Shown here: one piece after another, positions 38,259 through 47,740 of the stretch
Layout of the letters: every line of letters starts with the position of its first letter
Position numbering within the stretch: position 1 is the stretch's first letter
Source of the DNA: Actinoallomurus purpureus
Lineage (GTDB): Bacteria; Actinomycetota; Actinomycetes; Streptosporangiales; Streptosporangiaceae
DNA length: 64,000 nt
Direction: 5' to 3'
NCBI RefSeq assembly: GCF_024055795.1
Contig: NZ_JAMXMY010000007.1
Location: 248,001-312,000 of the forward strand
The notes under the pieces: model-generated
Seen by the model: the letters and a program-made list of their open reading frames with translations, nothing else
Told to the model about the DNA's origin: nothing
Database searches by the model: none
Translations under genes and position numbers: made by a program

Positions 38259-39130
38259 GCCTTGACGGCCCCTTCCATGATTCCGCCGATGATCTGGCGG
38301 CCGAACACGACGAAGACGACGAACAGGGGGATGGTCGCCACGAGGGTGCCGGCGAACATCAGCGTGTAGTCGTTGAAGTACGCGTTGTTCAGCAGCGCCA
38401 GGGAGTACTGCACGGTCGGGTTGTCCGGGTTCAGTACGGCCCGCGGCCAGATGAACTCGTTCCAGGTCGACATGAAGGTGAACAGCGCCAGCACGGAGGC
38501 GGCGGGGCGCAGCGCGGGCAGCACCACGCTCCAGAAGATCCGGAACGTCGACGCGCCGTCGACGCGGGCCGCCTCGATCAGCTCGTCGGGGATGGCCTGC
38601 GAGGCGTACTGCCGCATCATGAACACGCCGAAGCCGGTGACGAGGAAAGGGACGATCACCGCTTGGAGCCTGCCGGTCCAGTGCAGGTGCACCATCACCA
38701 TGTACAGCGGGATGATGCCCATCTGCACCGGGACCATCATGGTGGCGACGATGACCACGAGCAGCGCGTTGCGGCCGCGGAAGCGCAGCTTGGCGAAGGC
38801 GAAGCCGGCCAGCGAGGCGAAGAACACCGTGGAGGCGGCGACGACGGCCGAGGCGATCGCGGAGTTCACCAGGGCCTTGGCGAAGTGCGCCTGTTCGTTG
38901 TCGAACAGCCGGCGCAGGTTGTCGCCGAGGTGCTGACCGGCGATGAACGGCGGCGGCACCGCGCCGACGACGGCGTTGGTCCGCGTCGCCACGACGAACA
39001 TCCAGTACAGCGGGAACGCCGACAGGACGATCCCGAAGATCAGCACGATGTACGTCAGCGGGCTGGCCTCCCACAGCCGCGCGGAGCCGGCGACGGCCTT
39101 CCGGGAGCGCCGCAGAACGGTCTCCTTCAT
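38255..39130 (-). CDS. cebG: cellobiose ABC transporter permease CebG
   Basis: A 291-residue permease of the MalG type with six membrane helices. The cytoplasmic EAA loop is EAARVDGASTFRIFWSVVLP. The ATG at 39130 overlaps the upstream permease stop by four bases. Together with CebF it forms the membrane channel. No ATPase gene is present, so, as for other actinomycete sugar importers, a shared MsiK-type ATPase elsewhere would energise it. Confidence 0.92.
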
Positions 39131-40092
39131 TTCTCGCCACCTCCGGCGAAACGGCGGATCAGCAGGAAATTGACGAGGGAGAACACGAGGATCATCAGGA
39201 AGAGCATCCAGGCGACCGCGGAGCCGTAGCCGTACTGGAAGCGGTTGAAGGCGTTCTCGAACATGTACATCGCCACGGTCTGCGACTGCCGCAGCGAGCC
39301 GCCGTTCATGTACCCGAAGTTGAACAGCAGCGGCTCGGTGAACAGTTGCAGGCCCCCGATGGTGGAGATGATCGACACGAACACGATCGTGGGGCGCAGC
39401 AGGGGCACGGTGATCCGCCAGAACTGCTGCCGCCGTGCCGCGCCGTCGATGGCCGCCGCCTCGTACAGGTCGCGCGGGATCGCCTGCATGCCGGCCAGGA
39501 AAATGAGGGCGTTGTAGCCGGTCCAGCGCCAGTCGACCATGGTGGAGACGGCCACCCAGGCGGCCCACCGGTTCGCCTGCCAGTCGATCTTGTGCACGCC
39601 GAGGAAGTGCAGGAGCCAGTTGGCCATGCCGTAGTCGCGGCCGTAGATCTGGGTGAACACGATCGCGACCGCCGCGACCGACGTGACGAGCGGGAGCAGC
39701 ACGCCCATCCGGAACAGCGTCTGGAACCGCAGCCGCCGGTTCAGCGCGTTGGCCAGCAGGAGCGCGAGCAGCAGCTGCGGCACGGTCGCGATGACGAACA
39801 TGCCGAAGGTGTTGACGACGGCGTTCCAGAACTGGTCGTCGGTCAGCAGCCGCGAGTAGTTGCGCAGGCCCACGAACTGGTGGTCACCGATGATCTCCCA
39901 GCGGTGCAGGGAGACCCAGAAGGTGTAGCCGAGCGGGAACAGCCCGAACAGCAGAAAGAGCAGGTAGAACGGGGAGATGTACAGGTAGGGCGAGACCTTC
40001 AGGTCCAGCCGGGACAGCCGGGCGCGCCAGCCGCGCCGCCCGGGTGGTGCGGCGCGCGGTGCGGCCGGGGCGGGCCGCAGGTCGACAGCCAT
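39127..40092 (-). CDS. cebF: cellobiose ABC transporter permease CebF
   Basis: A 321-residue permease of the MalF type. After a basic N-terminus come six membrane helices, and the EAA loop reads EAAAIDGAARRQQFWRITVP. The ATG is at 40092. It is followed by cebG with an ATGA overlap and preceded by the binding-protein gene after 90 bp. Confidence 0.92.
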   Translation of the reverse strand: MAVDLRPAPAAPRAAPPGRRGWRARLSRLDLKVSPYLYISPFYLLFLLFGLFPLGYTFWVSLHRWEIIGDHQFVGLRNYSRLLTDDQFWNAVVNTFGMFVIATVPQLLLALLLANALNRRLRFQTLFRMGVLLPLVTSVAAVAIVFTQIYGRDYGMANWLLHFLGVHKIDWQANRWAAWVAVSTMVDWRWTGYNALIFLAGMQAIPRDLYEAAAIDGAARRQQFWRITVPLLRPTIVFVSIISTIGGLQLFTEPLLFNFGYMNGGSLRQSQTVAMYMFENAFNRFQYGYGSAVAWMLFLMILVFSLVNFLLIRRFAGGGEK

Positions 40093-40182
40093 GTCCGAGG
40101 TCCTTTCGCGGAGACGGGCGAGCAGGGGAGACGGGCGACGCCGGCCGACGTTCCTGGGGAAGGCCGGCGCCGCCCGCCGGTC

Positions 40183-41508
40183 TCAGCTGCCCGAAGCCTT
40201 CTTCGCGTCGGAGACGGCCTTGCTCCAGCCGGAGCCGGGCGAGAGCTTGCCCTGGGCGATCGCGCGCAGGTCCGCCTCGACGGCCTGCCTGACCTCCTGG
40301 TTGTCCGCGCCGAGGTACACCGGCTTGAGGTTGATCGCGGCCGGAGCGTAGATCTGGCCGACGGGCGCGTTGTTGAAGTACGGGTTGGCGAACGCCTTGA
40401 CCGCCGGGTCGTTCAGCGCCTGCGGTGAGGACGGCAGGTTGTTGGCCGCCTTGAACGCGGCGACCTGCCCCTGCGCGCTGGTCAGGAACTGCACCAGCTC
40501 GGCGGCCTCCTTCGGGTGTTTGCTCTGCGTGGGCACCGCCAGCCAGGAGCCGCCCCAGCTGCCGCCGCCGCCCGGCACACCGGCGACGTCCCACTTGCCC
40601 TGCTGCTCGTCACCGCCGAACTGCTTGATGAGGCCGAGCATCCACGCCGGGCAGGGCGCGGTGGCGAACGCGTCCTTCTTCAGCGCCTGGCTCCACGGGT
40701 CGGACAGGAACTGCACGCCGTTGGCGAGTCCGGCCTGGGACATCTTCACGGTCTCGTCGAACGCCGTCTTGACGGCCGGGTTCGACTCCATGACGAACTT
40801 GTTGCCCTGGTCGAAGTACGTCTGGTTGGAGCCCTTGCCGGCCTCCTGCATGAGGATCGTGTTGTAGTACGTCTCGGGGCTGTCGATGAACTTGGTCTTG
40901 CCCCCGACCTTCGACGTGAACTGCTGACCCACCTTGATGAAGTCGTCCCAGGTGGGCCACAGCTTGGTGACCGCGTCGCGGTCCGAGGCGAGGCCGGCCT
41001 TCTTGAACAGGTCCTTGCGGTAGCACAGCGCCATGCTGCCGACGTCCGTGCCGAGGCCGATCAGCTTGGAACCGTCCGGGCTCATGCCGCCCTGCCACTT
41101 CCACGGCAGGAAGTTGTTCTGCAGCGACGCCGCGCCGTACTGCTTGAGGTCGGCGAACTTGTCGGGCTGGGCCTTGAACTTGACCATGATGCCCTCTTCG
41201 ATCGCCACCACGTCGCCGGCACCGGCGCCGGCCGCGATCCACTGCTGGAGCCGCGGCAGGTAGTCGTCGAGCTTCGGGACGTTGCGTTCGGTCACCTTGA
41301 TGTTCGGGTGCTGGGCCATGAACTGCTTGTAAAGGTCCTGGTAGCCGAAGGTGCCGAAGTCGTCGACCGTCAGGGTGATCTTCTCGTTCGAGCTGTTCGA
41401 ATCGCTCGTCTTGCCGTCGTCCCCCGAGCACGCCGTCGCCGCCGCGAGCGCGGCGGACAGCACGATCGCCAGGGCACCAATTCGCCCGCGATGCATGTTG
41501 ACCCTCAT
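40183..41508 (-). CDS. cebE: cellobiose/cellotriose-binding lipoprotein CebE
   Basis: A 441-residue extracellular solute-binding protein of the family 1 sugar type. The signal peptide ends in a lipobox-like ATAC with cysteine near residue 27, so the protein is lipid-anchored outside the membrane. The mature part has WDDFIKVGQQF and QGKWDVAGVPGGGGSWGGSWLAVP, common in this family. The ATG at 41508 follows GAGAGG. The CebR operator 70 bp upstream indicates cellobiose-dependent control. It is the first gene of the transport operon. Confidence 0.92.
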   Translation of the reverse strand: MRVNMHRGRIGALAIVLSAALAAATACSGDDGKTSDSNSSNEKITLTVDDFGTFGYQDLYKQFMAQHPNIKVTERNVPKLDDYLPRLQQWIAAGAGAGDVVAIEEGIMVKFKAQPDKFADLKQYGAASLQNNFLPWKWQGGMSPDGSKLIGLGTDVGSMALCYRKDLFKKAGLASDRDAVTKLWPTWDDFIKVGQQFTSKVGGKTKFIDSPETYYNTILMQEAGKGSNQTYFDQGNKFVMESNPAVKTAFDETVKMSQAGLANGVQFLSDPWSQALKKDAFATAPCPAWMLGLIKQFGGDEQQGKWDVAGVPGGGGSWGGSWLAVPTQSKHPKEAAELVQFLTSAQGQVAAFKAANNLPSSPQALNDPAVKAFANPYFNNAPVGQIYAPAAINLKPVYLGADNQEVRQAVEADLRAIAQGKLSPGSGWSKAVSDAKKASGS

Positions 41509-41577
41509 GACGGACCCCTCTCAGGTCGTCTCCATAGGCGGGGTTTTGCCGGAACCCTTGGTGAGCCCGGTTTGCGG

Positions 41578-41591
41578 TGGGAGCGCTCCCA
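41578..41591. promoter_or_regulatory. CebR operator
   Basis: TGGGAGCGCTCCCA is a perfect 14-bp palindrome identical to the CebR box described in Streptomyces. It lies 70 bases upstream of the cebE ATG. Confidence 0.93.
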
Positions 41592-41739
41592 CGAGGGAAT
41601 CCGGGAGGCGCAGGGGGTGTCAATAGCCCGCAACACATTCGTTACGCGGCCGTCACGCCGCCTTCTCCCACGACGACACGGTCCGCCCGTCGCGGGCCGC
41701 CTGACGCCTCGCGGCCCGCACCCGTGACAACCTCGGAGG

Positions 41740-42156
41740 ATGAGGCTTCCGGAGCAGATCACGCGCGCCCGCTTCGCGTCCGCGCGCGCCGTGCGCCTGG
41801 CGACCGTGGACGAGACCGGGCGTCCACATCTGGTCGTCGTGACGTTCGCGGTCGACGGCGACCGGATCTACTCGGCCGTCGACGCCAAGCCGAAGCGCAC
41901 CCGGGATCTCAAGCGGCTGCGCAACATCCAGGCCGACCCTCGCGTCGCCGTGCTGGCCGACCACTACGAGGACGAGTGGTCCCGCCTGTGGTGGGTCCGC
42001 GCCGACGCCACCGCCGAGATCATCGAGGATCCGGAGGCGATGGCGGCGCCGATCGGCCTGCTCCGCGAGCGCTACCGCCAGTACCGCGCCCATCCCCCCG
42101 ACGGCCCCGTCATCGCCATGACCGTCCACCGCTGGTCCGGCTGGTCCGCCTCCTGA
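41740..42156 (+). CDS. PPOX-class (probably F420-dependent) oxidoreductase
   Basis: A 138-residue split-barrel protein of the pyridoxamine-phosphate-oxidase-like superfamily. The pattern RLATVDETGRPHLVVVTFA, YSAVDAKPKRTRDLKRLRNI and VLADHYEDEWSRLWWVRADA is that of the TIGR03668 probable F420-dependent group. The ATG at 41740 abuts GGAGG, an unusually tight spacing, but it gives the family N-terminus. The substrate is unknown. Confidence 0.85.
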   Translation: MRLPEQITRARFASARAVRLATVDETGRPHLVVVTFAVDGDRIYSAVDAKPKRTRDLKRLRNIQADPRVAVLADHYEDEWSRLWWVRADATAEIIEDPEAMAAPIGLLRERYRQYRAHPPDGPVIAMTVHRWSGWSAS

Positions 42157-42358
42157 TCGCCGCAATGCGGCGGAAATCGCGTTAAACGCCGGAATTCCAA
42201 CTCCGTTCCCGGAATTTGCGGCCCCCATAATCGGCCTTTACTCCGGTCGATTAGTCAATTATTTAAAGTGATCTCCCGTGGGCCGCAGCGGCGACATCGA
42301 GCGAAAGCATCGCATCACCGCGACCGAAACGCATTCCATGCCGCACATAGGAGGACAC

Positions 42359-42895
42359 ATGCATCGCATTGGATACGCAACAGGTGGCGCGATCGCTCTG
42401 GCGATCGCCGCCCTGCCGCAAGCGGCGAACGCGGCGGACACGACCGTGACCTTCGGCGTGACCGCCGGAACACTCACGATCTCGGCACCGACGGCCGTCT
42501 CCCTGGGCAACGGCGCGCCCGGCGGAACCATCACCGGGAGCTTCAGCGGAGGTGGCGTCACCGGTGTCACCGTCACCGACGCACGCGGCCTCAATCCCGC
42601 ACCGTGGACGGCCACGGTGTCCTCCACGGATTTCTCCCCCACCGCCGGTACGGGCGCAATTCCCGCCGCGGATGTGAATTACACCCCGAACACGGCCACG
42701 TTTACCGGTGACGGGACGTTCACCGCGGGAACGGCGGGTCCGCTGAGCTCGGGTGGTTTCACCGCCTACAGCCACACCGGCGGAACCGGGGGCAACACCG
42801 CCAACTGGATTCCCACCCTGCTGGTCAACGTGCCCGTCACCGCCCACGTCACCACCTACACCGGAATCGTGACCCACTCGGTGGTCGCGAGTTGA
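42359..42895 (+). CDS. secreted WxL-like beta-sandwich protein 1
   Basis: A 178-residue secreted protein. A signal peptide ends near ANAADTT (residue 25). The mature domain has LTISAPTAVSLGNGAPGG, then VTVTDARG, WTATVSSTDF and the final WIPTLLVNVP with a TGIVTHSV ending. This pattern is shared by the proteins at 45552 and 47180 and resembles WxL domains of Gram-positive surface proteins, though no exact Trp-x-Leu is present. The ATG at 42359 follows AGGAGG at five bases. The stop overlaps the DUF916-type gene, so they form a two-gene unit. Cell-wall attachment is inferred. Confidence 0.72.
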   Translation: MHRIGYATGGAIALAIAALPQAANAADTTVTFGVTAGTLTISAPTAVSLGNGAPGGTITGSFSGGGVTGVTVTDARGLNPAPWTATVSSTDFSPTAGTGAIPAADVNYTPNTATFTGDGTFTAGTAGPLSSGGFTAYSHTGGTGGNTANWIPTLLVNVPVTAHVTTYTGIVTHSVVAS

Positions 42896-43881
42896 TCCGA
42901 CTTGCCGCCGTGACGCTGCTGACCGCGCTGTCCCAGAGCACGGTCAGCATGGCGCCCCAGGCAGGCGCGGTCGCGGGCGGGAAGGGCACCGGCGGCTTCG
43001 GCATCCGGCTGGCCGAGGCGCCCGTGGCCCGGCGCCACGACCCGCGCGCGCGTACCGGCATCGTCGACCATCTCGCCCCCGGCACCACCATCAAGCGACG
43101 GGTGGAGCTCTCCAGCACCTTCCGGAAGGCACTGCACGTCCAGTTGTACGCCGCAGCCGCCACGATCGCGCACCACCGGTTCACGATCACCCCCGATCGC
43201 ACCCCGAACGAGCTGACGACCTGGACCTCGCTCGACCAGCCCGCGGTCACCTTGTCGGCGTTCGGCAAGAAGACCGCGCGTGTCACGATCCGGGTACCGG
43301 CGACGGCATCACAGGGCGAGCGGTACGGCGTGATCTGGGCGCAGGTCACGGCCCGGCCCGATGCCAAGCACAACGTCGGGGTCACCAACCGGGTGGGGAT
43401 CCCCATCTACCTCGACATCGGCCCGGGCGGCGAGCCGCCGTCGGACCTGCGGATCGAGAAGCTGACCCCGGCCCGCGCCGAGGACGGCCGGCCGCGACTC
43501 GTCGCCCAGGTCCACAACACCGGGGGCCGTGCGCTCGACGTGAGCGGGACGCTCTGGCTGTCCGACGGCCCCGGCGGCCTGAGGGCCGGCCCGTACGCCG
43601 CCACGCTCGGCGTCACGCTGCCTCCCGGAGACACCGCACCGGTGATGGTGGTGCTGGACAGGCGGATGCCGAACGGCCCGTGGAAGGCACGGCTGACGCT
43701 CCGGAGCGGCATGGTCAGCCGGACGGTATCGGCCACCGTCTCGTTCCCGGATAAGGGCACCGGCACGGCGATCGCCCTGACCTCGAACTCCGCGTACACG
43801 GTCCCGGCGCTGGCCGGCCTCGTCATCGTGGTGGGCGGCGTGCCGCTGTTCCTGCTTCGCCGGCGGTCAAGGACGAGGTGA
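42892..43881 (+). CDS. DUF916-type (WxL-interacting) membrane-anchored protein 1
   Basis: A 329-residue protein with a signal peptide, an N-terminal domain of the DUF916 kind, a second beta domain and a C-terminal membrane helix followed by the basic tail RRRSRTR. The first domain has DPRARTGIVDHLAPGTT and SQGERYGVIWAQV, and the second has VHNTGGRALDVSGTLWLSDGP. DUF916 proteins of firmicutes bind peptidoglycan and WxL proteins. A TTG start at 42892 is chosen because it overlaps the upstream stop and preserves the signal sequence. It has a paralogue at 47733. Confidence 0.75.
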   Translation: MIRLAAVTLLTALSQSTVSMAPQAGAVAGGKGTGGFGIRLAEAPVARRHDPRARTGIVDHLAPGTTIKRRVELSSTFRKALHVQLYAAAATIAHHRFTITPDRTPNELTTWTSLDQPAVTLSAFGKKTARVTIRVPATASQGERYGVIWAQVTARPDAKHNVGVTNRVGIPIYLDIGPGGEPPSDLRIEKLTPARAEDGRPRLVAQVHNTGGRALDVSGTLWLSDGPGGLRAGPYAATLGVTLPPGDTAPVMVVLDRRMPNGPWKARLTLRSGMVSRTVSATVSFPDKGTGTAIALTSNSAYTVPALAGLVIVVGGVPLFLLRRRSRTR

Positions 43882-43934
43882 CGCCACCTGCTCTCCGGCA
43901 GGGCGGGCCACGGTCGGGCCGGACGTGAGCGCCA

Positions 43935-43981
43935 GGCCGGCCGGCAGCCGCCGGAATCGCGCGAGCGGCTGCCGGCCGGCC
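43935..43981. terminator. bidirectional hairpin terminator
   Basis: A perfect 17-bp stem (GGCCGGCCGGCAGCCGC and complement) with a 13-base loop lies between the DUF916-type stop (43881) and the end of the convergent propeller gene (43987). Confidence 0.85.
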
Positions 43982-43986
43982 CGTGT

Positions 43987-45171
43987 TCACAGGACCGCTT
44001 TGGCGATCTTGTCGACGTAGTCCTCGGTGAACCAGAGGTTGCTGTCGGGTCCGACCGTGATGTCGAGCGGTCCGGAGACGCTGGTCGGGACCGCGTACTC
44101 GCTGATCGTCCCCGAGGTGCTGACGCTGGCGAGGTTGTTCGCGGACTGCTCGACGAACCACAGGTTGTCGTCCGGGCCGGCGGTGATGCCCCACGGGAAG
44201 CTGTTCGGATCGCTCAGCGAGTACTCGGTGAACGATCCGCCGGTGGTGACGGAACTGACCTTTCCGTTGCCGTCGGTGTACCACAGGTTCCCGTCCGAAC
44301 CAGTGGTGATCCCGATCGGCATCGCGCCGCTGCTCGGGATGGTGTATTCGGTGACCGACCCGGACGTGGTGATCTGGCCGATCGCGCCGACCTGGGCCTC
44401 GGTGAACCACAAGGCGCCGTTCGGGCCCGAGGTGATGCGCAACGGGTAGGCGCCGCTGGTCGGCAGGGAGTACTCGGTGAGGGTCCCGGAGGTCGTCAGC
44501 TTCGCGATCTTGTTGCCCTCGAGCTCGGTGAACCACAGGTTGTCGTCCGGCCCGGCGGTGATGCCCCAGGGGTAGGCGCCGCTGGTCGGCACGGAGTACT
44601 CGGTGATCGTCCCGGAGGTCGTTATCTTCCCGATCTGGTTGGCGTTGGACTCGGTGAACCAGAGGGCGCCGTCCGAGCCGACGGTGATGTGGGTCGGCCC
44701 GGCATCGGCGGTGGGCAGTGAGTACTCGGTGAACAGACCGCCGGTGGTGAGCTTCCCGATCTTGTTCGCGTAGTTCTCGGTGAACCACAGGTTGCCGTCC
44801 GGGCCGCTGATGATGCCGACGGGCGTCGCCGGGCTGGTCGGTATGGATATCTCACTGATCGTTGGCGTCTTTCGAGCCTGGAGTGCCTTTGGGGGCTGGA
44901 AGGCCTTTGGAGGCTGGAAGGTCTTTTGAGTCTGCAGCGCCCTTAGAGCCTGCGCCGGCGCGCCGACGGCGACTCGCTGCGTGGGTGGGTAGTGACACCG
45001 GATGTTCCGGTGCTGGGGCATGCGCTTGAGCTTGAGGCACAGCTTCACGTACGGGGGCAGGACCCGCTGGCCCGGCGGAGTAGCGGACGCCGCAGGCATG
45101 AGTGCGGCTATCGCCAGCACCAGCGCCATGGCCGCGAACAGGTATCTGAATGGTCGAATGCGGTAACGCAT
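43987..45171 (-). CDS. secreted seven-bladed propeller, virginiamycin-lyase-like fold
   Basis: A 394-residue exported protein with a signal peptide of about 30 residues. A Lys/Gln/Pro-rich stretch with small repeats (QPPKAFQPPKALQ) follows, then seven 41-residue blades each carrying an LWFTE-like motif (LWFTE, LWYTD, LWFVE). This is the virginiamycin B lyase fold. The known lyase needs two histidines and a glutamate, but this propeller contains one histidine only, so lyase activity is unlikely. It is more plausibly a binding module of the surface locus. The ATG at 45171 follows GGAAGGGA. Confidence 0.8.
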   Translation of the reverse strand: MRYRIRPFRYLFAAMALVLAIAALMPAASATPPGQRVLPPYVKLCLKLKRMPQHRNIRCHYPPTQRVAVGAPAQALRALQTQKTFQPPKAFQPPKALQARKTPTISEISIPTSPATPVGIISGPDGNLWFTENYANKIGKLTTGGLFTEYSLPTADAGPTHITVGSDGALWFTESNANQIGKITTSGTITEYSVPTSGAYPWGITAGPDDNLWFTELEGNKIAKLTTSGTLTEYSLPTSGAYPLRITSGPNGALWFTEAQVGAIGQITTSGSVTEYTIPSSGAMPIGITTGSDGNLWYTDGNGKVSSVTTGGSFTEYSLSDPNSFPWGITAGPDDNLWFVEQSANNLASVSTSGTISEYAVPTSVSGPLDITVGPDSNLWFTEDYVDKIAKAVL

Positions 45172-45551
45172 GACATCCCTTCCACCGAAGAGTTCGGAAT
45201 AACGCGGATAGGCCGCCGGGATTCGATTGAACGATGTGAAGGGCCGCGACGTTGGACCGCCGCGAATCGACTCGGCATCAGATGTACGCCCTGACGGCCC
45301 CGGCCCGAACAGCACTGCGAGTCCCGCCCGGCCCGACGATCCAGATATCTCCCAATTCCGCCATGGCCTACATTCACGCCCGGTCATGAGTCGGTCAATT
45401 CAGCGGACCAGATCGACACAGAGCAGGAGGGTTTCCGCAGAAGAATTCCGCGTCGCCACACGCCACGAACCGTGGTGCCGAAAATGGACTTTCGACCGGT
45501 AATGTCGCCAGGCGATCTCACCGGGTATTCGCCGGATCCCGGCGCGGGCCG
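45172..45551. other. 380-bp intergenic region
   Basis: This stretch separates the propeller gene start from the stop of WxL-like gene 3. It is less GC-rich than its surroundings and should contain the propeller promoter. I see no convincing gene, RNA or strong hairpin. Confidence 0.5.
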
Positions 45552-46835
45552 TCAGGCGACCGAATGGGAGACCACGGCAGTGTAGGTGCCCGCGACGGCC
45601 GACGCCGGGACGGTGACGACGAGCGTCGGCGCCCAGCTCATGGTGCTGGTGCCCAGCGCCTTGAACGCCGAGAACGCGGTCACCGTCGTGGACAGCGGCA
45701 CTCGCTGTGCCGCAGTGGTCTGGCCCGGGGTACGGAAGCTACCTCCGACCGAAGCGGTGGCCGGACCGGACCAGTACGCGATGTTGCCGTTCGTGATGGT
45801 CTCGGCCGTCGTGCCGCCACCGGTCGTGAGGTTCGTGGCCGACACGGTCGCCGTCCAGCCGACCGTCCCGAGCCGGCTGTCGGTCACGGTCACCGTGCCC
45901 ATGGAGGCGCTGATCGTGCCGCCGGGAAGGGCGCTGCCCAGACTCGCCGTGCCGGGTACGGTGATCGTCAACGTGTTCGCGAGTGCCGCGGTCATCGACC
46001 GTCGCACCACGCGGGAGCCGTCGGCCGCGCAGGAACGGTCGGGTCGCGCCCCGGCCCGGCCGCCTGGGATGAGGCGGGCCTCACCCGGGGACAGGGCGAA
46101 CCGTCCGGCCTTCCGGAGATCAGCTGGCACCGGGCGGCGCCGCCGGGCGGGCAACGCCGGCCGACGGGCCGGAACCCGAACCGGCCGGTGTGCGACGGAC
46201 GTTCGATCACGACGGTCCGGTTCCGCCGCTCGCGCGCCCCGGGCGGGCCGGCGGTGGAGCCTGGATGTCGCCGGTGGGATGGCGGACCGCCGGCGCCGTC
46301 CGGTATCTGAGGCGTGCCAGCGGGCCGGCGTGCCGTCGATCCGGCGCCGGACCTCTCGCGCACCAGCGGCCGAAGGACCGGGCCCGGCGCGTTCGCCCGG
46401 CCCGGGCAGGAGGAGATCGGATGCTGACCGACCGCCCGAGCGGCCCGGCACCGCCGGGCCGCCGGAGCCGGCCCGTGGCGTGGCCTCCGGCAGGTCGCTG
46501 GAAGGCGCCGGGTCGGGCGAGTCGCTCGCCGCGGGTTCCCGTGGTGTGACCGCCGGGTTCGCGGACGGCGACGACGTGCCGGTCCCGTCGGCGGCGGACG
46601 TCGGCGAGCCGGCGGCGGACCGAGCCGGCGTCACCGCCCCGCTCGTCCCCCCGGTCCGCGGCGACGCGGGCGTCGTCGGGGGACACCAGGCCGTCGCCGC
46701 CGGCGACCGCCAGGGCTGGAGCGTATGAGGGTGGTCTGGTCCCCGCACCGGGGAGGCGGCGGCCGGAGCGCCCGTGCCGAGAACCAGCGCGATCGAAACG
46801 ATCAGCGATGGACCGCGTCCGTGGCTCTTCCTCAT
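45552..46835 (-). CDS. secreted WxL-like protein 3 with long Pro/Arg-rich linker
   Basis: A 427-residue open frame. Residues 1-28 look like a signal peptide (SLIVSIALVLGTGAPAAAS). A long Pro/Ser/Thr- then Arg-rich segment follows. From about residue 285 a WxL-like domain appears, with LTITVPGTASLGSALPGG, WTATVSATNL and WAPTLVVTVP. The Arg-rich middle, roughly 46150-46400, has weaker third-position GC in this frame than in a neighbouring frame. Compensating frameshifts or a relaxed linker are therefore possible. No DUF916-type partner adjoins it. The ATG at 46835 has a poor ribosome site. Confidence 0.55.
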   Translation of the reverse strand: MRKSHGRGPSLIVSIALVLGTGAPAAASPVRGPDHPHTLQPWRSPAATAWCPPTTPASPRTGGTSGAVTPARSAAGSPTSAADGTGTSSPSANPAVTPREPAASDSPDPAPSSDLPEATPRAGSGGPAVPGRSGGRSASDLLLPGPGERAGPGPSAAGAREVRRRIDGTPARWHASDTGRRRRSAIPPATSRLHRRPARGARAAEPDRRDRTSVAHRPVRVPARRPALPARRRRPVPADLRKAGRFALSPGEARLIPGGRAGARPDRSCAADGSRVVRRSMTAALANTLTITVPGTASLGSALPGGTISASMGTVTVTDSRLGTVGWTATVSATNLTTGGGTTAETITNGNIAYWSGPATASVGGSFRTPGQTTAAQRVPLSTTVTAFSAFKALGTSTMSWAPTLVVTVPASAVAGTYTAVVSHSVA

Positions 46836-47179
46836 CCCGGTCCCCGAAAGTTCGCATCAGCGCCGCATACATGCATCCGCCCGGCGGTGCACGAAGAAAA
46901 TCAATGGCAGCTTAGCCCCCCAGACCGAACCGTGTTCTCCGATCGCTCCCGTGGACGGCAAATGCCGTTCAAAGAAGCAGTCGAACCTCGCATCAACCGC
47001 AGTTATCGGGCGACCGTTCCAAGCCGCAGCCGACGACATACCACCCGCACCATCCGGAAGCCGATCAAATAATTACCTGACACTTACTCGGATGGTTTTC
47101 AAATTTCGACCACCGAGCAGGGTACGCTCGCGCAAGCGCCCGACCCCAGGCGGATTGTTTCGGCGGAGGAGATCGACAG
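46836..47179. other. 344-bp divergent intergenic region
   Basis: The region lies between the starts of WxL-like genes 3 and 2. It is clearly AT-richer than the rest (for example around 47065-47105), and a TACGCT -10-like box occurs near 47125. It should hold the promoters of both genes. No gene is apparent. Confidence 0.45.
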
Positions 47180-47740
47180 TTGCCCAGAAACCGCCTCGGC
47201 ATTCCGTCGGCGAGCGCCGCCGTGGTGGTCGCCATGCTCGTCGCCCTGCCCTCTCACGCCGGCACCTGCACGTCGCCGACCGCGTGCCCCACCACGACGA
47301 CCGCCGTGGTGACGGCGCCGGGCGGGCTGACCATCAGCGTGCCCGCTAGCCCGGTCAGCCTCGGGAGTGGCGCGCCGGGCACCCAGATCAGCAAACATCT
47401 CGGCTCTACCACGGTCACGGATCAGCGTGCCGTGCTCACCGCCACGTGGACGGCGAGCGCGTCGGCCACGAACTTCACCACCGGCGGCAACACCATCTCC
47501 AACAGCGCCGTCCTGTACTGGTCCGGCACCGCCACCGCCACCACCGGAACCGGAACCTTCGTTCCCGGGCAGGCCAACGCGGCGGCCGCGCAGTCGCTGA
47601 ATGTGTCCCGGACCGCGTTCAGCAAGACGATCGGATCCGGTGACAACTCCGCCACCTGGAACCCCACCATCGTGGTCAACATCCCCGCCCTGGCGGGTTC
47701 GGGGACCTACACCGGTACGGTGAGCCAGTCCGTTGTCTGA
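47180..47740 (+). CDS. secreted WxL-like beta-sandwich protein 2
   Basis: A 186-residue secreted protein. The signal peptide ends near PSHAG (residue 27), and a CTSPTAC pair could form a disulfide. The domain has LTISVPASPVSLGSGAPG, WTASASATNF, YWSGTAT and WNPTIVVNIP, aligned with its two paralogues. The start is TTG at 47180 with GGAGGAGA upstream. Its stop lies inside the start of the next gene (8-base overlap), repeating the gene pair at 42359-43881. Confidence 0.72.
   Translation: MPRNRLGIPSASAAVVVAMLVALPSHAGTCTSPTACPTTTTAVVTAPGGLTISVPASPVSLGSGAPGTQISKHLGSTTVTDQRAVLTATWTASASATNFTTGGNTISNSAVLYWSGTATATTGTGTFVPGQANAAAAQSLNVSRTAFSKTIGSGDNSATWNPTIVVNIPALAGSGTYTGTVSQSVV

Noticed and set aside
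43987-45171. Streptogramin resistance gene (vgb)
   Set aside because: The fold fits, but the catalytic histidines are missing and the protein is secreted.
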